A stretch of DNA of 64,000 nt. Origin: Candidatus Uhrbacteria bacterium (GTDB lineage: Bacteria > Patescibacteriota > Patescibacteriia > 2-12-FULL-60-25). The DNA lies in contig JACRQE010000004.1 in the NCBI GenBank assembly GCA_016222815.1, positions 40,206 to 104,205 on the forward strand, written 5' to 3'. The position numbers and the translations under genes were made by a program. Under the pieces are notes generated by a model that saw only the letters and a program-made list of their open reading frames with translations, had not been told where the DNA came from and did no database searches. This document shows, piece by piece, positions 35,021 to 43,077 of this stretch (the first letter of the stretch is position 1; the number at the start of each line of letters is the position of its first letter).

Positions 35021-36376
35021 TCAATGGGCCTGGACTTGGCCCAATTTTTTGTTGATTTCGTGTACGATTTTGCGCACATCCACGATTTCCTGGGTCCCGG
35101 AATCCATGTCGCGGATGACGGCGGTCCCATCCAAAACCTCTTTTTGGCCGATAATCACCACGATTTTGACTTTCAGCTTGTTCGCCAACTCCATCTGCGC
35201 CTTGATCGAATCCTTGGAAAACGCCTCACCGGCCGGGATGCCGGCTTTTCGCAGCTCCTCAAATACGGCCAATGCCCGCTTCCTCCCCTGGTCGCCCAAT
35301 TGGGCCACGAACACATCCGCCGTCTCGGGAGCTACCGCGACATTCTGCTCCTTGAGCAAGCTGAAGATCCGGTCCAACCCCATGGCGAATCCGGCCGCCG
35401 GCGTCGGACGTCCGCCTAAAACCTCGGACAGGCCGTCGTATCGGCCTCCGCCACACACTGCAGACTGGGCCAAATCCTGGTCGCCGGAGTTGGCGTAAAG
35501 TTCGAACACGGTCCGGGTGTAATAATCCAACCCGCGCACCAGATACGGATTCAACTCATACGGCACTTTCATCTCGTCCAGGAATTCCAGCACGCGCATG
35601 AAGTGCGCCTTCGAATCCTCATCCAGCCAATCCACGATTTGCGGAGCTTCAGCCTTCATCTCCATGACAGCCGGATCCTTGGAGTCCAGGACGCGCAGCG
35701 GATTCTTGAGCAATCGCTTCTTATCCTCTTCCGAAAGTTTGTTGCGGCGCGAGCGGAAAAACGAAACCAGCGCGTTCTTGTAGTTGGCGCGTGATTCCGG
35801 CGTGCCGATGGAATTTATCTGGACCGTGGATTCGATGCCGAGCTCCTTGAGGAACAGATAGGCCAAAAATATGAGCTGGGCGTCGACCACAGCCGCCGAG
35901 TCCCCCAGGATCTCGCAGCCGTATTGCCAGAACTGGCGGTAACGTCCGTGCTGCGGACGGTCATGCCTGAACATGGGCGCCAGATACCAAAGTTTGACCG
36001 GCTGCGGCAAGTTCAGCATCCCGTGTTGGATGTAAGACCTGACGATCGGCGCCGTATCTTCCGGACGCAAACAGACATGCTCGCCGCCGACCGTGTCGAA
36101 AGCATACATTTCTTTCTCCACGATATCCGTGAGTTTCCCCACGCCGCGGACGAACAAAGCCGTCTCCTCCAAGACCGGCGTATCAATGCGCTCGAAACCG
36201 TAAGCCTTAGAGAGCTCGTCGGCCTTGCGGCGCATCATGTCCCAATACGGCTGGTCAGCCGGCAGGATGTCCTTCATCCCACGGACCAGATTGATCGGTG
36301 CGGGTCCTTTTTTGGCTGGTCCGGCGGCCGGTTTCGCCTCTTTGGGTTTGGCGGTGTTCTTTTTTGTCATTGGCAT
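35021..36376 (-). CDS. hisS: Histidyl-tRNA synthetase
   Basis: Class II aminoacyl-tRNA synthetase charging tRNA-His. The 451-aa sequence has motif 1 (GMKDILPADQPYWDMM, ERIDTPVLEETALF), motif 2 (RPEDTAPIVRSYIQHGM, MFRHDRPQHGRYRQFWQYGCEILG), the histidine-specific GLDYYTRTVFELYA and CGGGRYDGLSEVLGG, and a C-terminal anticodon-binding domain. The first ~25 residues are a Lys/Ala/Pro-rich extension (MTKKNTAKPKEAKPAAGPAK) not needed for the fold; a start further in cannot be excluded. The 67-bp gap to the upstream lepB gene contains the tandem palindromic repeat at 36399. Confidence 0.96.
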   Translation of the reverse strand: MPMTKKNTAKPKEAKPAAGPAKKGPAPINLVRGMKDILPADQPYWDMMRRKADELSKAYGFERIDTPVLEETALFVRGVGKLTDIVEKEMYAFDTVGGEHVCLRPEDTAPIVRSYIQHGMLNLPQPVKLWYLAPMFRHDRPQHGRYRQFWQYGCEILGDSAAVVDAQLIFLAYLFLKELGIESTVQINSIGTPESRANYKNALVSFFRSRRNKLSEEDKKRLLKNPLRVLDSKDPAVMEMKAEAPQIVDWLDEDSKAHFMRVLEFLDEMKVPYELNPYLVRGLDYYTRTVFELYANSGDQDLAQSAVCGGGRYDGLSEVLGGRPTPAAGFAMGLDRIFSLLKEQNVAVAPETADVFVAQLGDQGRKRALAVFEELRKAGIPAGEAFSKDSIKAQMELANKLKVKIVVIIGQKEVLDGTAVIRDMDSGTQEIVDVRKIVHEINKKLGQVQAH

Positions 36377-36398
36377 ATGTCAGGTTGGTTTGGATAAC

Positions 36399-36447
36399 GT
36401 AGGGGCAAGGCATGCCTTGCCCTGGGCGACGCATGCATCGCCCCTAC
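36399..36447. repeat. Dispersed palindromic repeat, two fused units; supplies the lepB stop codon
   Basis: Two palindromes in a row, each centred on GCATGC: GTAGGGGCAAGGCATGCC... and ...GACGCATGCATCGCCCCTAC. The terminal CTAC at 36444-36447 gives, on the minus strand, the TAG stop of lepB (36446-36444), so the element forms the 3' end of that gene. Confidence 0.8.
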
Positions 36448-37061
36448 AGCGATTGGTATGTCTGGTCCTGGAAAAGCTTCCATCTGTCCAATGGCCAGCC
36501 GCGGAGCCAGACGCGCCCCACGATGCTGCTGCGTTCGACCGGGCCGAAGATGCGCGAATCAAGGCTGGCTACTCGGTTATCGCCCATCACATAGTACTCG
36601 TTGTTCTTGAGCGTGACCGTCCTGGTCATGGCCGTATACATCTGGTCCAGATATTTGGTCTCGTCGAGCACCACGCCGTTGGGATTCTTGTCGTTGTAGA
36701 TCTTGATTTGCCCGCCCGCGACCTCGACCGTCTCGCCCGGCAAACCGATGACCCGCTTGATGAAAAATTGCTTGGGGTCGGCCGGATAACGGAAGACTAC
36801 GATGTCCCCGCGCTCCGGTTGGGTGAAACGATAGCTCAACTCATCGATAATCAGATACTCGTGGTCAAAAAAACTGGGCTCCATGGAAGCGCCTTTGACG
36901 TAGAACGGTTGGACCAGGAAATACCTGACCGGGATGATGATGGCGAGTGAGATGGCCAAAACCTGGACCAATTCCAGGAGCAAGGATAAAGCCGAACCCA
37001 AGGCCACCTTTCTGGATTGGGTCTCTTCGGTGAATGATTTGCGCGAGAATGGGAAAGTCAT
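36444..37061 (-). CDS. lepB: Signal peptidase I
   Basis: Membrane serine protease that removes signal peptides from exported proteins, which this genome encodes in number. The 205-aa protein has an N-terminal transmembrane helix (~28-50), the nucleophile Ser59 in KGASMEPSFF, the general-base Lys102 in FFIKRVIGLPGE and the box E sequence MGDNRVASLDSR. The stop codon is provided by an inserted palindromic repeat, so the last residues (DQTYQSL) may have been altered by the insertion; all catalytic parts are upstream. The start is 9 nt after a -10 box, giving a leaderless message. Confidence 0.96.
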   Translation of the reverse strand: MTFPFSRKSFTEETQSRKVALGSALSLLLELVQVLAISLAIIIPVRYFLVQPFYVKGASMEPSFFDHEYLIIDELSYRFTQPERGDIVVFRYPADPKQFFIKRVIGLPGETVEVAGGQIKIYNDKNPNGVVLDETKYLDQMYTAMTRTVTLKNNEYYVMGDNRVASLDSRIFGPVERSSIVGRVWLRGWPLDRWKLFQDQTYQSL

Positions 37062-37070
37062 GTATTCGTT

Positions 37071-37099
37071 ATATTATCGCATTTATACGACCTTGTCGA
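37071..37099 (-). promoter_or_regulatory. Promoter of lepB, leaderless type
   Basis: Minus strand TCGACA (37099-37094), 17-bp spacer, TAATAT (37076-37071), 9 nt before the ATG. A second overlapping candidate is TTGATT (37111-37106) with TATAAA (37087-37082) at 18-bp spacing. Confidence 0.5.
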
Positions 37100-37128
37100 G
37101 GGCAGAATCAACCTGTCAGGCCGGACGG

Positions 37129-38364
37129 TTAAGCCCTGAAAACCATGCCGTGCAGGGCTCGGTTGACCTTGCGGCGGAAGAGCCAGCGCTCAAGCCGGGT
37201 CGAACCTATGACCGTAGCCCCAGCGACCACCGACTCGGTCGAACCAAGCAGGGCCAAAACCCAACCGTTGCTGGCCATTTCAGGTTGGAACACGAAAACC
37301 GAAGCAGCGGCCAGAGGTGAGCAAAAAGCACCCACGAACAGACCGAGGCGTGCCGGATTAGTGAAATCTTGGCGCAGCGCCAGACCCATGAGCGATTGCC
37401 CGGTCTGGAGTTTCAACTTCCCTTCTTTGACGAGCTTGAGGTATGACTGCCGGTACATGCCGATCGATTGGATCGCAGTCGTAAGCGAAAGCGCCACGGC
37501 CGAAAGTCCGAACACCACGCCTGCCCAGGCGATTTTCCCGGACTGGATCAAGGGCTCAACCTGGAACGCACCATACGTCGCCAGGATGAAGACCGGTATC
37601 AGGATACGTGAACGCTTGATGAGTTGACGCCAGGTGAAACCCGAACCGCGCAAAGCGAAAAGTTCCGCCACCTCGGCCAACACGTCGTCTACGCTGGCAG
37701 CGAAGACTTTGCCCAAGCCGGACAAAAAATGTTCGAGCACGTGGGCGATGGGACCTACGAGAAGCAACGCTTTGATGACGGATTGGGCGACCTCTGTGCG
37801 GGTATGCGCATTATCGAAGATGACGCGATGCACGATGGCGTCGATGGACAACGGATACAGGTCAGCGTTGACCTCAGCCATCACCTTCTGCAGTTCCGGA
37901 CCCACACAGCGGTTATGCAGATCGATCAGGATTATCTTCCGGAACTCGTGTCTCTCGGCCAGGATTGTGCGCGCTTCTTCGTACAGGTTTACCCCCCTGG
38001 CTTCCGCGGCGCGCAATTCGGCTTCGCTGAAAATCGGCAAGTCTTCTTTGCGCAACAAATCAGGCAGCCAGGGTATGACTGTATTCGCCTGGCTCTCGCG
38101 TGAAATCCTGTCCACGGCTTTCAGGACCCGCTCCGGGGTTTTTTCCACGGTCCTGACTCCGATGCCATAACCGTCTTCCAGGATCTTCCGGAAAGTCTCA
38201 AAACGCGACGGTCTGACCGCCAATACATATTTTATCTCTGACGGCAGATATTCCTGGACCGCCAGTTCGGCCGGCGACGTCACGACCTTTATGCCGTAAC
38301 GGTCGACCGGGGAAATGCGCTTGAAAGGGAGGAGCTTTTTCCAAAAAGACTCGATTTGTGCCAT
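37129..38364 (-). CDS. Multi-pass membrane protein of unknown function
   Basis: 411 aa. The N-terminal ~230 residues are soluble, alpha/beta, with ILIDLHNRCVGPELQKVMAEV and many charged residues. The C-terminal ~180 residues contain about four hydrophobic helices (LIPVFILATYGAF, IAWAGVVFGLSAVALSLTTAI, LGLFVGAFCSPLAAASVFVF, GWVLALLGSTESVVAGATVI). The layout (soluble domain plus C-terminal membrane part) recalls TraB/PrgY-type proteins, but I do not see their signature with confidence. It lies upstream of lepB on the same strand, with the lepB promoter in between. Confidence 0.7.
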   Translation of the reverse strand: MAQIESFWKKLLPFKRISPVDRYGIKVVTSPAELAVQEYLPSEIKYVLAVRPSRFETFRKILEDGYGIGVRTVEKTPERVLKAVDRISRESQANTVIPWLPDLLRKEDLPIFSEAELRAAEARGVNLYEEARTILAERHEFRKIILIDLHNRCVGPELQKVMAEVNADLYPLSIDAIVHRVIFDNAHTRTEVAQSVIKALLLVGPIAHVLEHFLSGLGKVFAASVDDVLAEVAELFALRGSGFTWRQLIKRSRILIPVFILATYGAFQVEPLIQSGKIAWAGVVFGLSAVALSLTTAIQSIGMYRQSYLKLVKEGKLKLQTGQSLMGLALRQDFTNPARLGLFVGAFCSPLAAASVFVFQPEMASNGWVLALLGSTESVVAGATVIGSTRLERWLFRRKVNRALHGMVFRA

Positions 38365-38425
38365 GCGTTGGATGATAGCGTGTCAGCCGAACCAAAGCCA
38401 GATTGGGTAAATCGTCCCCAATTTC

Positions 38426-39148
38426 TCAAATCCCCCTCCATTCCCTGATCGCCTTATCCCATCTTTCCATGGTCCCGCAGTCATACCAAGGCCCTTCCAG
38501 CTGACAGCCGGAAAGTCTCCCCTGCTCCGCCAAACCGGGAAACAAATCTTTCTCGAACATTAAAAATCGTTTTGTTTTGTCGGCCTCCCCCAGGACCGCC
38601 GGATTGATGACGTACAAACCGGACGAAATCAAAGTCGATGGCGGAATCTCCGGCTTCTCATGGAACCGCATGATGCGATGTCCATCCATTTCGGCCACGC
38701 CGTATTCCGACGGATTCGGCACGCGCACCAAGGCGATTGTCGCGGCGTGGTTCGCATCCTCCGACATCCGTGCCTCATGGAAATCGGCAAGCTGCGCCAA
38801 ATCCAAACCCTTGAGCTCATCGCCGTTCGTCACGAAAATCGGCTCAACCCCCAAATCCATCTCATGTGCTAACGCCCCCATGGTCCCCATCGCTTCTTTT
38901 TCTTCGAATAAATTTATTCGTACGGGCGAGGCATGCCTCGCCCCTACCGCCCATTCCTCAAACTTGTTTTTCCACGCCGTCGGATAAATCACGGTCACGT
39001 CCTCCACTCCGTGACGGGCGAAGAGCTTCAAAAGCCAGGTCGCGATCGGCGTCCCTTGCACGGTCACGAGCGGCTTCGGCGTCTCAAGGGTCACAGGCCG
39101 CAACCGCGTCCCCTGCCCACCCGCCAAGATGAAGGCGCGTTTGATCAT
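38426..39148 (-). CDS. Sugar-phosphate nucleotidyltransferase
   Basis: Activates a sugar 1-phosphate with an NTP for glycan synthesis. The 240-aa protein has the NTP-transferase signature AFILAGGQGTRLRPVTLETPKPLVTV, the metal-binding FVTNGDELKG and the sugar-binding FHEKPEIPPSTLISSGLYVIN. It resembles mannose- or glucose-1-phosphate transferases; the exact sugar cannot be told. Start is ATG 39148 (MIKRAF), 4 nt after the DedA stop. Residues 68-76 (VGARHASPV) are encoded by a dispersed palindromic repeat inserted in frame within a surface loop region between AWKNKFEEWA and RINLFEEKEA. Confidence 0.9.
   Translation of the reverse strand: MIKRAFILAGGQGTRLRPVTLETPKPLVTVQGTPIATWLLKLFARHGVEDVTVIYPTAWKNKFEEWAVGARHASPVRINLFEEKEAMGTMGALAHEMDLGVEPIFVTNGDELKGLDLAQLADFHEARMSEDANHAATIALVRVPNPSEYGVAEMDGHRIMRFHEKPEIPPSTLISSGLYVINPAVLGEADKTKRFLMFEKDLFPGLAEQGRLSGCQLEGPWYDCGTMERWDKAIREWRGI
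38920..38947. repeat. Dispersed palindromic repeat, copy inside a nucleotidyltransferase gene
   Basis: 28-bp palindrome GTACGGGCGAG-GCATGC-CTCGCCCCTAC. On the coding (minus) strand it reads in frame as Val-Gly-Ala-Arg-His-Ala-Ser-Pro-Val. The gene stays open on both sides. Confidence 0.85.
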
Positions 39149-39152
39149 AGAT

Positions 39153-39797
39153 TCACTTTTCTGGATTCCGGTATCTCGCTTTGTACGCCTCGACCACAAG
39201 CGGCATGACCGACAAGATAATGATGGCCAGGATGACGATGAAGAAATTATCCTTGACCTGCGGGATGTTGCCGAAGAAATAACCGGCCGACACGAACAAA
39301 CCTATCCAAACTACCCCGCCCAGCGCGTTGAAATAGATGAACTTCAGGTAATCCATCTTGCCGACCCCGGCCACGAACGGCGCGAAGGTGCGCATCATGG
39401 GGATGAACCGCGCCAGGAATATCGTCTTGCCCCCGTATTTCTCGTAGAACCTCTGCGCCTTGTCTATGTGGCTTTGGTTGATCGGAATCTTCGGATTCGC
39501 GATTATTTTTTTCCCGAAAAAATGCCCAATCCAATAATTCGAGGTGTCGCCCAAAAAAGCCGCCAGCCACAGCAAAAGGAGCAGGACTGCCAGATTGAAC
39601 GAACCTAAAGCCGCGAATGCCCCAGCCGCGAACAGCAGCGAATCCCCAGGCAAAAACGGCGTGAAGACCAGCCCTGTCTCCGCGAAAATTATCAGGAACA
39701 ATACAGCGTACGCGAATATCCCATATTGGACGATAATTTCGCCCAGATGGATGTCTATATGCAGGATAAAATCCGCGAGCTGGAACAGGATATCCAT
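39153..39797 (-). CDS. DedA family membrane protein
   Basis: 214-aa integral membrane protein of the DedA/VTT (SNARE-associated) family, linked in other bacteria to undecaprenyl-phosphate or phospholipid flipping. Family features: ETGLVFTPFLPGDSLLFAAG, a conserved GDTSNYWIGHFFGKK, then FYEKYGGKTIFLARFIPMMRTFAPFVAGVGKM. About five hydrophobic helices. It ends 4 nt before the nucleotidyltransferase gene, so the two are cotranscribed, both plausibly serving envelope glycan synthesis. The upstream tRNA-Val terminator separates it from tRNA transcription. Confidence 0.93.
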   Translation of the reverse strand: MDILFQLADFILHIDIHLGEIIVQYGIFAYAVLFLIIFAETGLVFTPFLPGDSLLFAAGAFAALGSFNLAVLLLLLWLAAFLGDTSNYWIGHFFGKKIIANPKIPINQSHIDKAQRFYEKYGGKTIFLARFIPMMRTFAPFVAGVGKMDYLKFIYFNALGGVVWIGLFVSAGYFFGNIPQVKDNFFIVILAIIILSVMPLVVEAYKARYRNPEK

Positions 39798-39824
39798 AGT
39801 CGGATAATCATAGCAGTAAACGGC

Positions 39825-39848
39825 AAATCCCGCCTGTCGGCGGGATTT
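39825..39848 (-). terminator. Terminator of tRNA-Val
   Basis: AAATCCCGCC-TGTC-GGCGGGATTT hairpin, 5 nt after the CCA end on the minus strand; symmetrical A/T flanks. Confidence 0.7.
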
Positions 39849-39853
39849 GGTCC

Positions 39854-39930
39854 TGGTGGACGTTGCAGGATTCGAACCTGCGACCTTTCGAATGTGAATC
39901 GAACGCTCTAACCAACTGAGCTAAACGTCC
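39854..39930 (-). tRNA. tRNA-Val (CAC)
   Basis: Minus strand acceptor GGACGTT pairs with AACGTCC, then discriminator A and encoded CCA. D-arm contains AGCTCAGTTGGTTAGAGC. The anticodon arm is TTCGA-TTCACAT-TCGAA with anticodon CAC. The T-arm GCAGG-TTCGAAT-CCTGC is perfect. Anticodon CAC reads GUG valine codons. The first 13 nt recur 48 nt upstream (39979-39991). Confidence 0.95.
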
Positions 39931-39991
39931 AAGCGAAATACTTTAGCGTCCCGCCCCGAAGAGCGGAGCGACATCGGGGAGCTAAACGTCC
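39918..39991. repeat. 13-bp direct repeat of the tRNA-Val 5' end around a 48-bp insert
   Basis: GAGCTAAACGTCC occurs at 39918-39930 (tRNA 5' end plus D-arm start on the plus strand reading) and again at 39979-39991. Between them lies a segment with the inverted pair CCCGCCCCGA / ATCGGGG. It looks like an insertion that duplicated tRNA sequence or a remnant of a second tRNA. Confidence 0.6.
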
Positions 39992-40051
39992 ATTCGTGGA
40001 GGAATCTTAGCCGAAACACCTGAATTTATCAAGGCTCGTCAACCCATCCTC

Positions 40052-40087
40052 AAAAAAGCGAAACCGCCCATCATGGAGACGGGCGGT
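40052..40087 (-). terminator. Terminator of the 137-aa unknown gene
   Basis: ACCGCCCGTCTC / ...GGGCGGT hairpin (loop CTCCATGA type) followed by TTCGCTTTTTTG on the minus strand, 25 nt after the stop at 40113. Confidence 0.8.
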
Positions 40088-40112
40088 GCGAGTAGTGTCT
40101 GGGGACCACGGC

Positions 40113-40526
40113 TTACCAATAGGCTCCCTGGCCGGCCTTGCAGAGCTTGTCCGCTTCTTCCTTTGTGTGGCGCAGCAGGTAACCGGTCTTGCCGTGGAAA
40201 ACGTAGCCGTTGTCCATCGTGATCGTCATCGTGAAATCCCTGACCTTGATCCGACAGCTCTTCAGGTCTTCGGACAGGAGAAAGCTGCCGTCCACGGCGA
40301 AGAATACCTCGTCGATGAGTATTCCGGGCAAAAGCGGAATCGCCCAAGGCAACGCCCCTTCTCTCCCGACGACGACCCAAGCTGCCGCATGCTCGCGGAG
40401 CTCGTTCACGGCCGCGTTGCGCAGGTCTTTCGGATCCACGTAAAAATCATGACCAGCCACCGTAGCCATGGCCCGGCTTTTGGTCGTCACGGCGGAGCGC
40501 AGGTACGAAATGAACAGCTCGATCAT
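40113..40526 (-). CDS. Hypothetical protein, divergent from prmC
   Basis: 137 aa starting MIELFISYLRSAVTTKS. The frame is open far upstream, across prmC on the other strand, so the start had to be chosen: ATG 40526 has a strong Shine-Dalgarno AGGGAGG at 5-nt spacing, and a promoter (TTGACA/TTTAAG, 40555-40583) would start transcription near 40548, excluding earlier Met codons. The protein is soluble with alternating strands (AWVVVGREGALPWAIPL, DEVFFAVDGSFLLSEDL, FTMTITMDNGYVFHGKTGYLL) and ends in KAGQGAYW. I do not recognise the family. Confidence 0.7.
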   Translation of the reverse strand: MIELFISYLRSAVTTKSRAMATVAGHDFYVDPKDLRNAAVNELREHAAAWVVVGREGALPWAIPLLPGILIDEVFFAVDGSFLLSEDLKSCRIKVRDFTMTITMDNGYVFHGKTGYLLRHTKEEADKLCKAGQGAYW

Positions 40527-40554
40527 CTTGGCCTCCCTGGAATGTGCGGCCATA

Positions 40555-40583
40555 CTTAAACCCATAGTCCTCATACTTGTCAA
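40555..40583 (-). promoter_or_regulatory. Promoter of the 137-aa unknown gene
   Basis: Minus strand TTGACA (40583-40578), 17-bp spacer, TTTAAG (40560-40555). Consensus -35, moderate -10. It shares the 90-bp divergent region with prmC. Confidence 0.55.
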
Positions 40584-40616
40584 AAGTTTGACGCTTCGCG
40601 TTTCAAGCCTCACGAT

Positions 40617-41540
40617 ATGTGCATGACCATCTCTGTCGCCCTCTTCGAAGCCGCCCAAAAACTCCAGCCCAAACGCATCGTCTGCCAGGCTGACCGCGAC
40701 CTCGGCCGACTCGAAGCCGAGATCCTTCTCGCTCACATTCTGGGCAAAGACCGCGCCTGGCTCCTTGCCCATGGCGAGGAACTGTTGCGTCCGAATTTCC
40801 GAAAAAAATTCCAAGCCTTCGTCGATCGTCGCGTCAACCACGAACCCATAGCCTATATCCTCGGTTACCGTGAATTCTACGGCCGCAACTTCAAAGTCAC
40901 GCGCGATACTTTGATCCCAAGACCGGAAACAGAATTGATGGTTGATTTGATTCTTCAAAGTACGCGGTACGAAGAACGCGGGACGCCCGCCCCCCTCATT
41001 TTAGACCTCGGCACCGGTTCCGGCGCCCTGGCCGTCACGCTCGCCAAAGAAATCCCCAGCACGACTGTTTTAGCCACAGACATATCCCCACGCGCCCTCC
41101 AAGTCGCGAGATCGAACGCTCGCCAACTCGGTTCAAAAAACATCAAATTCCTGCAAGCCAATCTGCTCGACCCAAAGGTCAGGAAACATCTCAAAAACGC
41201 ATCCAAGAAACATCCGACCCTCATCATCGCCGCCAACCTCCCCTATCTCCCGAACAGCGACAAAAAGATCCTGGACCCCGACGTCGTCAGCTACGAACCG
41301 TCCAAGGCGCTTTTCGCCGGCCAAGACGGTTTGGGGCTGATACGCAAATTTTTGGTTCAACTAGCGCACCATTTTGGTTCATTAGGTTTCAATTCCATCC
41401 GCGCCTACCTCGAATTCGACCCGCCCCAATCCGCCAGTTTGAAAAACCTGGCCCAATCTCTTTTCCCCAAAGCCAAAATCAAAATCCATAAAGACTTGGC
41501 CAAACGCAATCGGGTTTTGGAAATTATCCCAACCCCTTGA
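40617..41540 (+). CDS. prmC: Release-factor glutamine methyltransferase
   Basis: Methylates the Gln of the GGQ motif of peptide release factors RF1/RF2. The 307-aa protein has the helical N-terminal domain with REFYGRNFKVTRDTLIPRPETELMVD, the SAM-binding motif ILDLGTGSGALAVTLA and the active-site tetrapeptide, here NLPY (IIAANLPYLPNSDKK) instead of NPPY. It is the only plus-strand gene in the first 49 kb. The ATG at 40617 is followed by another at 40623; a weak -10 (CACGAT) abuts the first, so the second may be used. The 3' end overlaps the convergent murA by 17 bp. Confidence 0.92.
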   Translation: MCMTISVALFEAAQKLQPKRIVCQADRDLGRLEAEILLAHILGKDRAWLLAHGEELLRPNFRKKFQAFVDRRVNHEPIAYILGYREFYGRNFKVTRDTLIPRPETELMVDLILQSTRYEERGTPAPLILDLGTGSGALAVTLAKEIPSTTVLATDISPRALQVARSNARQLGSKNIKFLQANLLDPKVRKHLKNASKKHPTLIIAANLPYLPNSDKKILDPDVVSYEPSKALFAGQDGLGLIRKFLVQLAHHFGSLGFNSIRAYLEFDPPQSASLKNLAQSLFPKAKIKIHKDLAKRNRVLEIIPTP

Positions 41541-43068
41541 TTACCCTGATATCCGCGCCGATTTTGTTCAGCCGTTCGGCGATTTCTTCATAGCCGCGGG
41601 CGATGGAATAGACGTTGCGCAGAACTGATTTCCCCTCGGCCGCCAGCATGGCGATGAGGATGATCATGGCCGGACGCAGAGCCGGCGGGCATACGACCTG
41701 CGCGCCTTTGAGTGGCGTCGGCCCATGCACGAACACGCGGTGCGGGTCAGCCAGCGTGATGTCCGCGCCCAGCCGATTCAGCTCCGTGAAATAGATGGCG
41801 CGGTTCTCCCACATCCAATCGTGGATGAGCGTCGTGCCTTTGGCTTGGGTCGCGATCGGCACGAAAAACGGCAAGTTATCGATATTGATGCCCGGATACG
41901 GTAAAGCGTGGATCTTGTCTTCCGGCGCCTGGAGCTTGGACGGATAAAGCGTGATATCCACCAGCTCGGTGTTTCCGTTTTTGGCCAAATAGACTTTTGA
42001 CATCTTGAGTTTCAGTCCCATGTGCCGGAGCTTGAGCAGCTCGAGCTCCAAGAAACGAATCGGACAACGGCGCACGGTCAGCTCCGAGCTCGTTGTGACT
42101 GCCGCGCTGATGAACATCATGGATTCGATCGGATCCTCGCTGTTCCACCACTCCATCGGCTGATCGATTTTTCCGACACCGTGGACCGTCAGTACGCTCG
42201 TGCCTACGCCTTCGATATTCACGCCCAAAGACTGCAGGAAAAAACACACCTCTTGGACTTGGTAGTTCGGCGGCGCATAGCGGATAACCGTCTTGCCCGG
42301 GATGAGCGCCGCGGCCATGAGCAGGTTCTCGGCCGCTGTGTCGCTCGATTCGTACAGCACGATATCCGACGGCTTGAGCTTGCCCACGCTAATCCCATAA
42401 GTATCGCAGGTCTTGCCGGTCGAGATTTTCACGCCCATCTCCTCCAACCCGAACCGATGGGCCGCGATGGTCCGCATGCCCATGCGGCAGCCTCCCGCAG
42501 CCGGCAGTTCGAAGCTTCTCCGGCGGTGGATCATGGGCCCCAAGAGCATGATTATGGAACGCGTGCGCCGCGCTGCCTTCATGTCCATCTTGTCCAGCTT
42601 GAATTCCTCCGGGGGCTTTATCTCCAGCGTATTTCCCTGCTTCCAGCCGATCTGCACGCCGATGCTCTGCAAAACTTCGATGATGCGCGAAACCTCCTCG
42701 ATGCGCGGGATGTCGTGGAGCACTGTCGTACTGCGGTTCAGGAGCGAAGCGAAAATCAGCCCGAGCGCCCCGTTCTTTGATGCATTGGTCACGACTTCGC
42801 CGTGCAGTTTGCGTCCGCCGTGGACCTCGAAGTCCACCGAATCGCTGACCGCCAGGATTTTGCGGTCCAGGGCGTCGCTGATCTTCATGAGCAGGTCGAA
42901 ACCCATGTTTTGGTCGCCCTTTTCCATGCGCACAAGTGCGCTCTGCGATGTGCCGAGGGCCTTGGCCAAGTCAGCCTGCGTCAGACCGCGCTGTTCGCGG
43001 ATGCGGCGCACAAAAGCGCCCATGGCGCGGCGTTCGGCGGAAAGTTTGGATGTCGGTTGTTTTGGCAT
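41524..43068 (-). CDS. murA: XRE helix-turn-helix fused to UDP-GlcNAc 1-carboxyvinyltransferase (MurA)
   Basis: First committed step of peptidoglycan synthesis: enolpyruvyl transfer from PEP to UDP-GlcNAc. The 514-aa protein has an N-terminal XRE/Cro-type HTH (~17-72; RRIREQRGLTQADLAKALGT, SQSALVRMEKGDQN), then a complete EPSP-synthase-like MurA domain from ~78. Seen active-site features: Lys98-Asn99 (NASKNGAL), catalytic Cys194 in LPAAGGCRMGMRT (the usual PGGC-IGxRPVDLH is altered to GGC-MGMRTIAAH), Asp in PYPGINIDNLPFF and Arg in PPALRPAMII. MurA alone is ~420 aa, so the HTH is an addition. A 7-bp dyad overlaps its own promoter. The catalytic domain is otherwise conserved, so I expect activity; regulation by the HTH is inference. 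Confidence 0.93.
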   Translation of the reverse strand: MPKQPTSKLSAERRAMGAFVRRIREQRGLTQADLAKALGTSQSALVRMEKGDQNMGFDLLMKISDALDRKILAVSDSVDFEVHGGRKLHGEVVTNASKNGALGLIFASLLNRSTTVLHDIPRIEEVSRIIEVLQSIGVQIGWKQGNTLEIKPPEEFKLDKMDMKAARRTRSIIMLLGPMIHRRRSFELPAAGGCRMGMRTIAAHRFGLEEMGVKISTGKTCDTYGISVGKLKPSDIVLYESSDTAAENLLMAAALIPGKTVIRYAPPNYQVQEVCFFLQSLGVNIEGVGTSVLTVHGVGKIDQPMEWWNSEDPIESMMFISAAVTTSSELTVRRCPIRFLELELLKLRHMGLKLKMSKVYLAKNGNTELVDITLYPSKLQAPEDKIHALPYPGINIDNLPFFVPIATQAKGTTLIHDWMWENRAIYFTELNRLGADITLADPHRVFVHGPTPLKGAQVVCPPALRPAMIILIAMLAAEGKSVLRNVYSIARGYEEIAERLNKIGADIRVIKGLG

Positions 43069-43077
43069 ACTTAAAAA

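Noticed and set aside
40527..40958. N-terminal extension of the 137-aa gene across prmC
   Set aside because: It is the antisense of prmC, and a strong Shine-Dalgarno site plus a promoter support the start at 40526.
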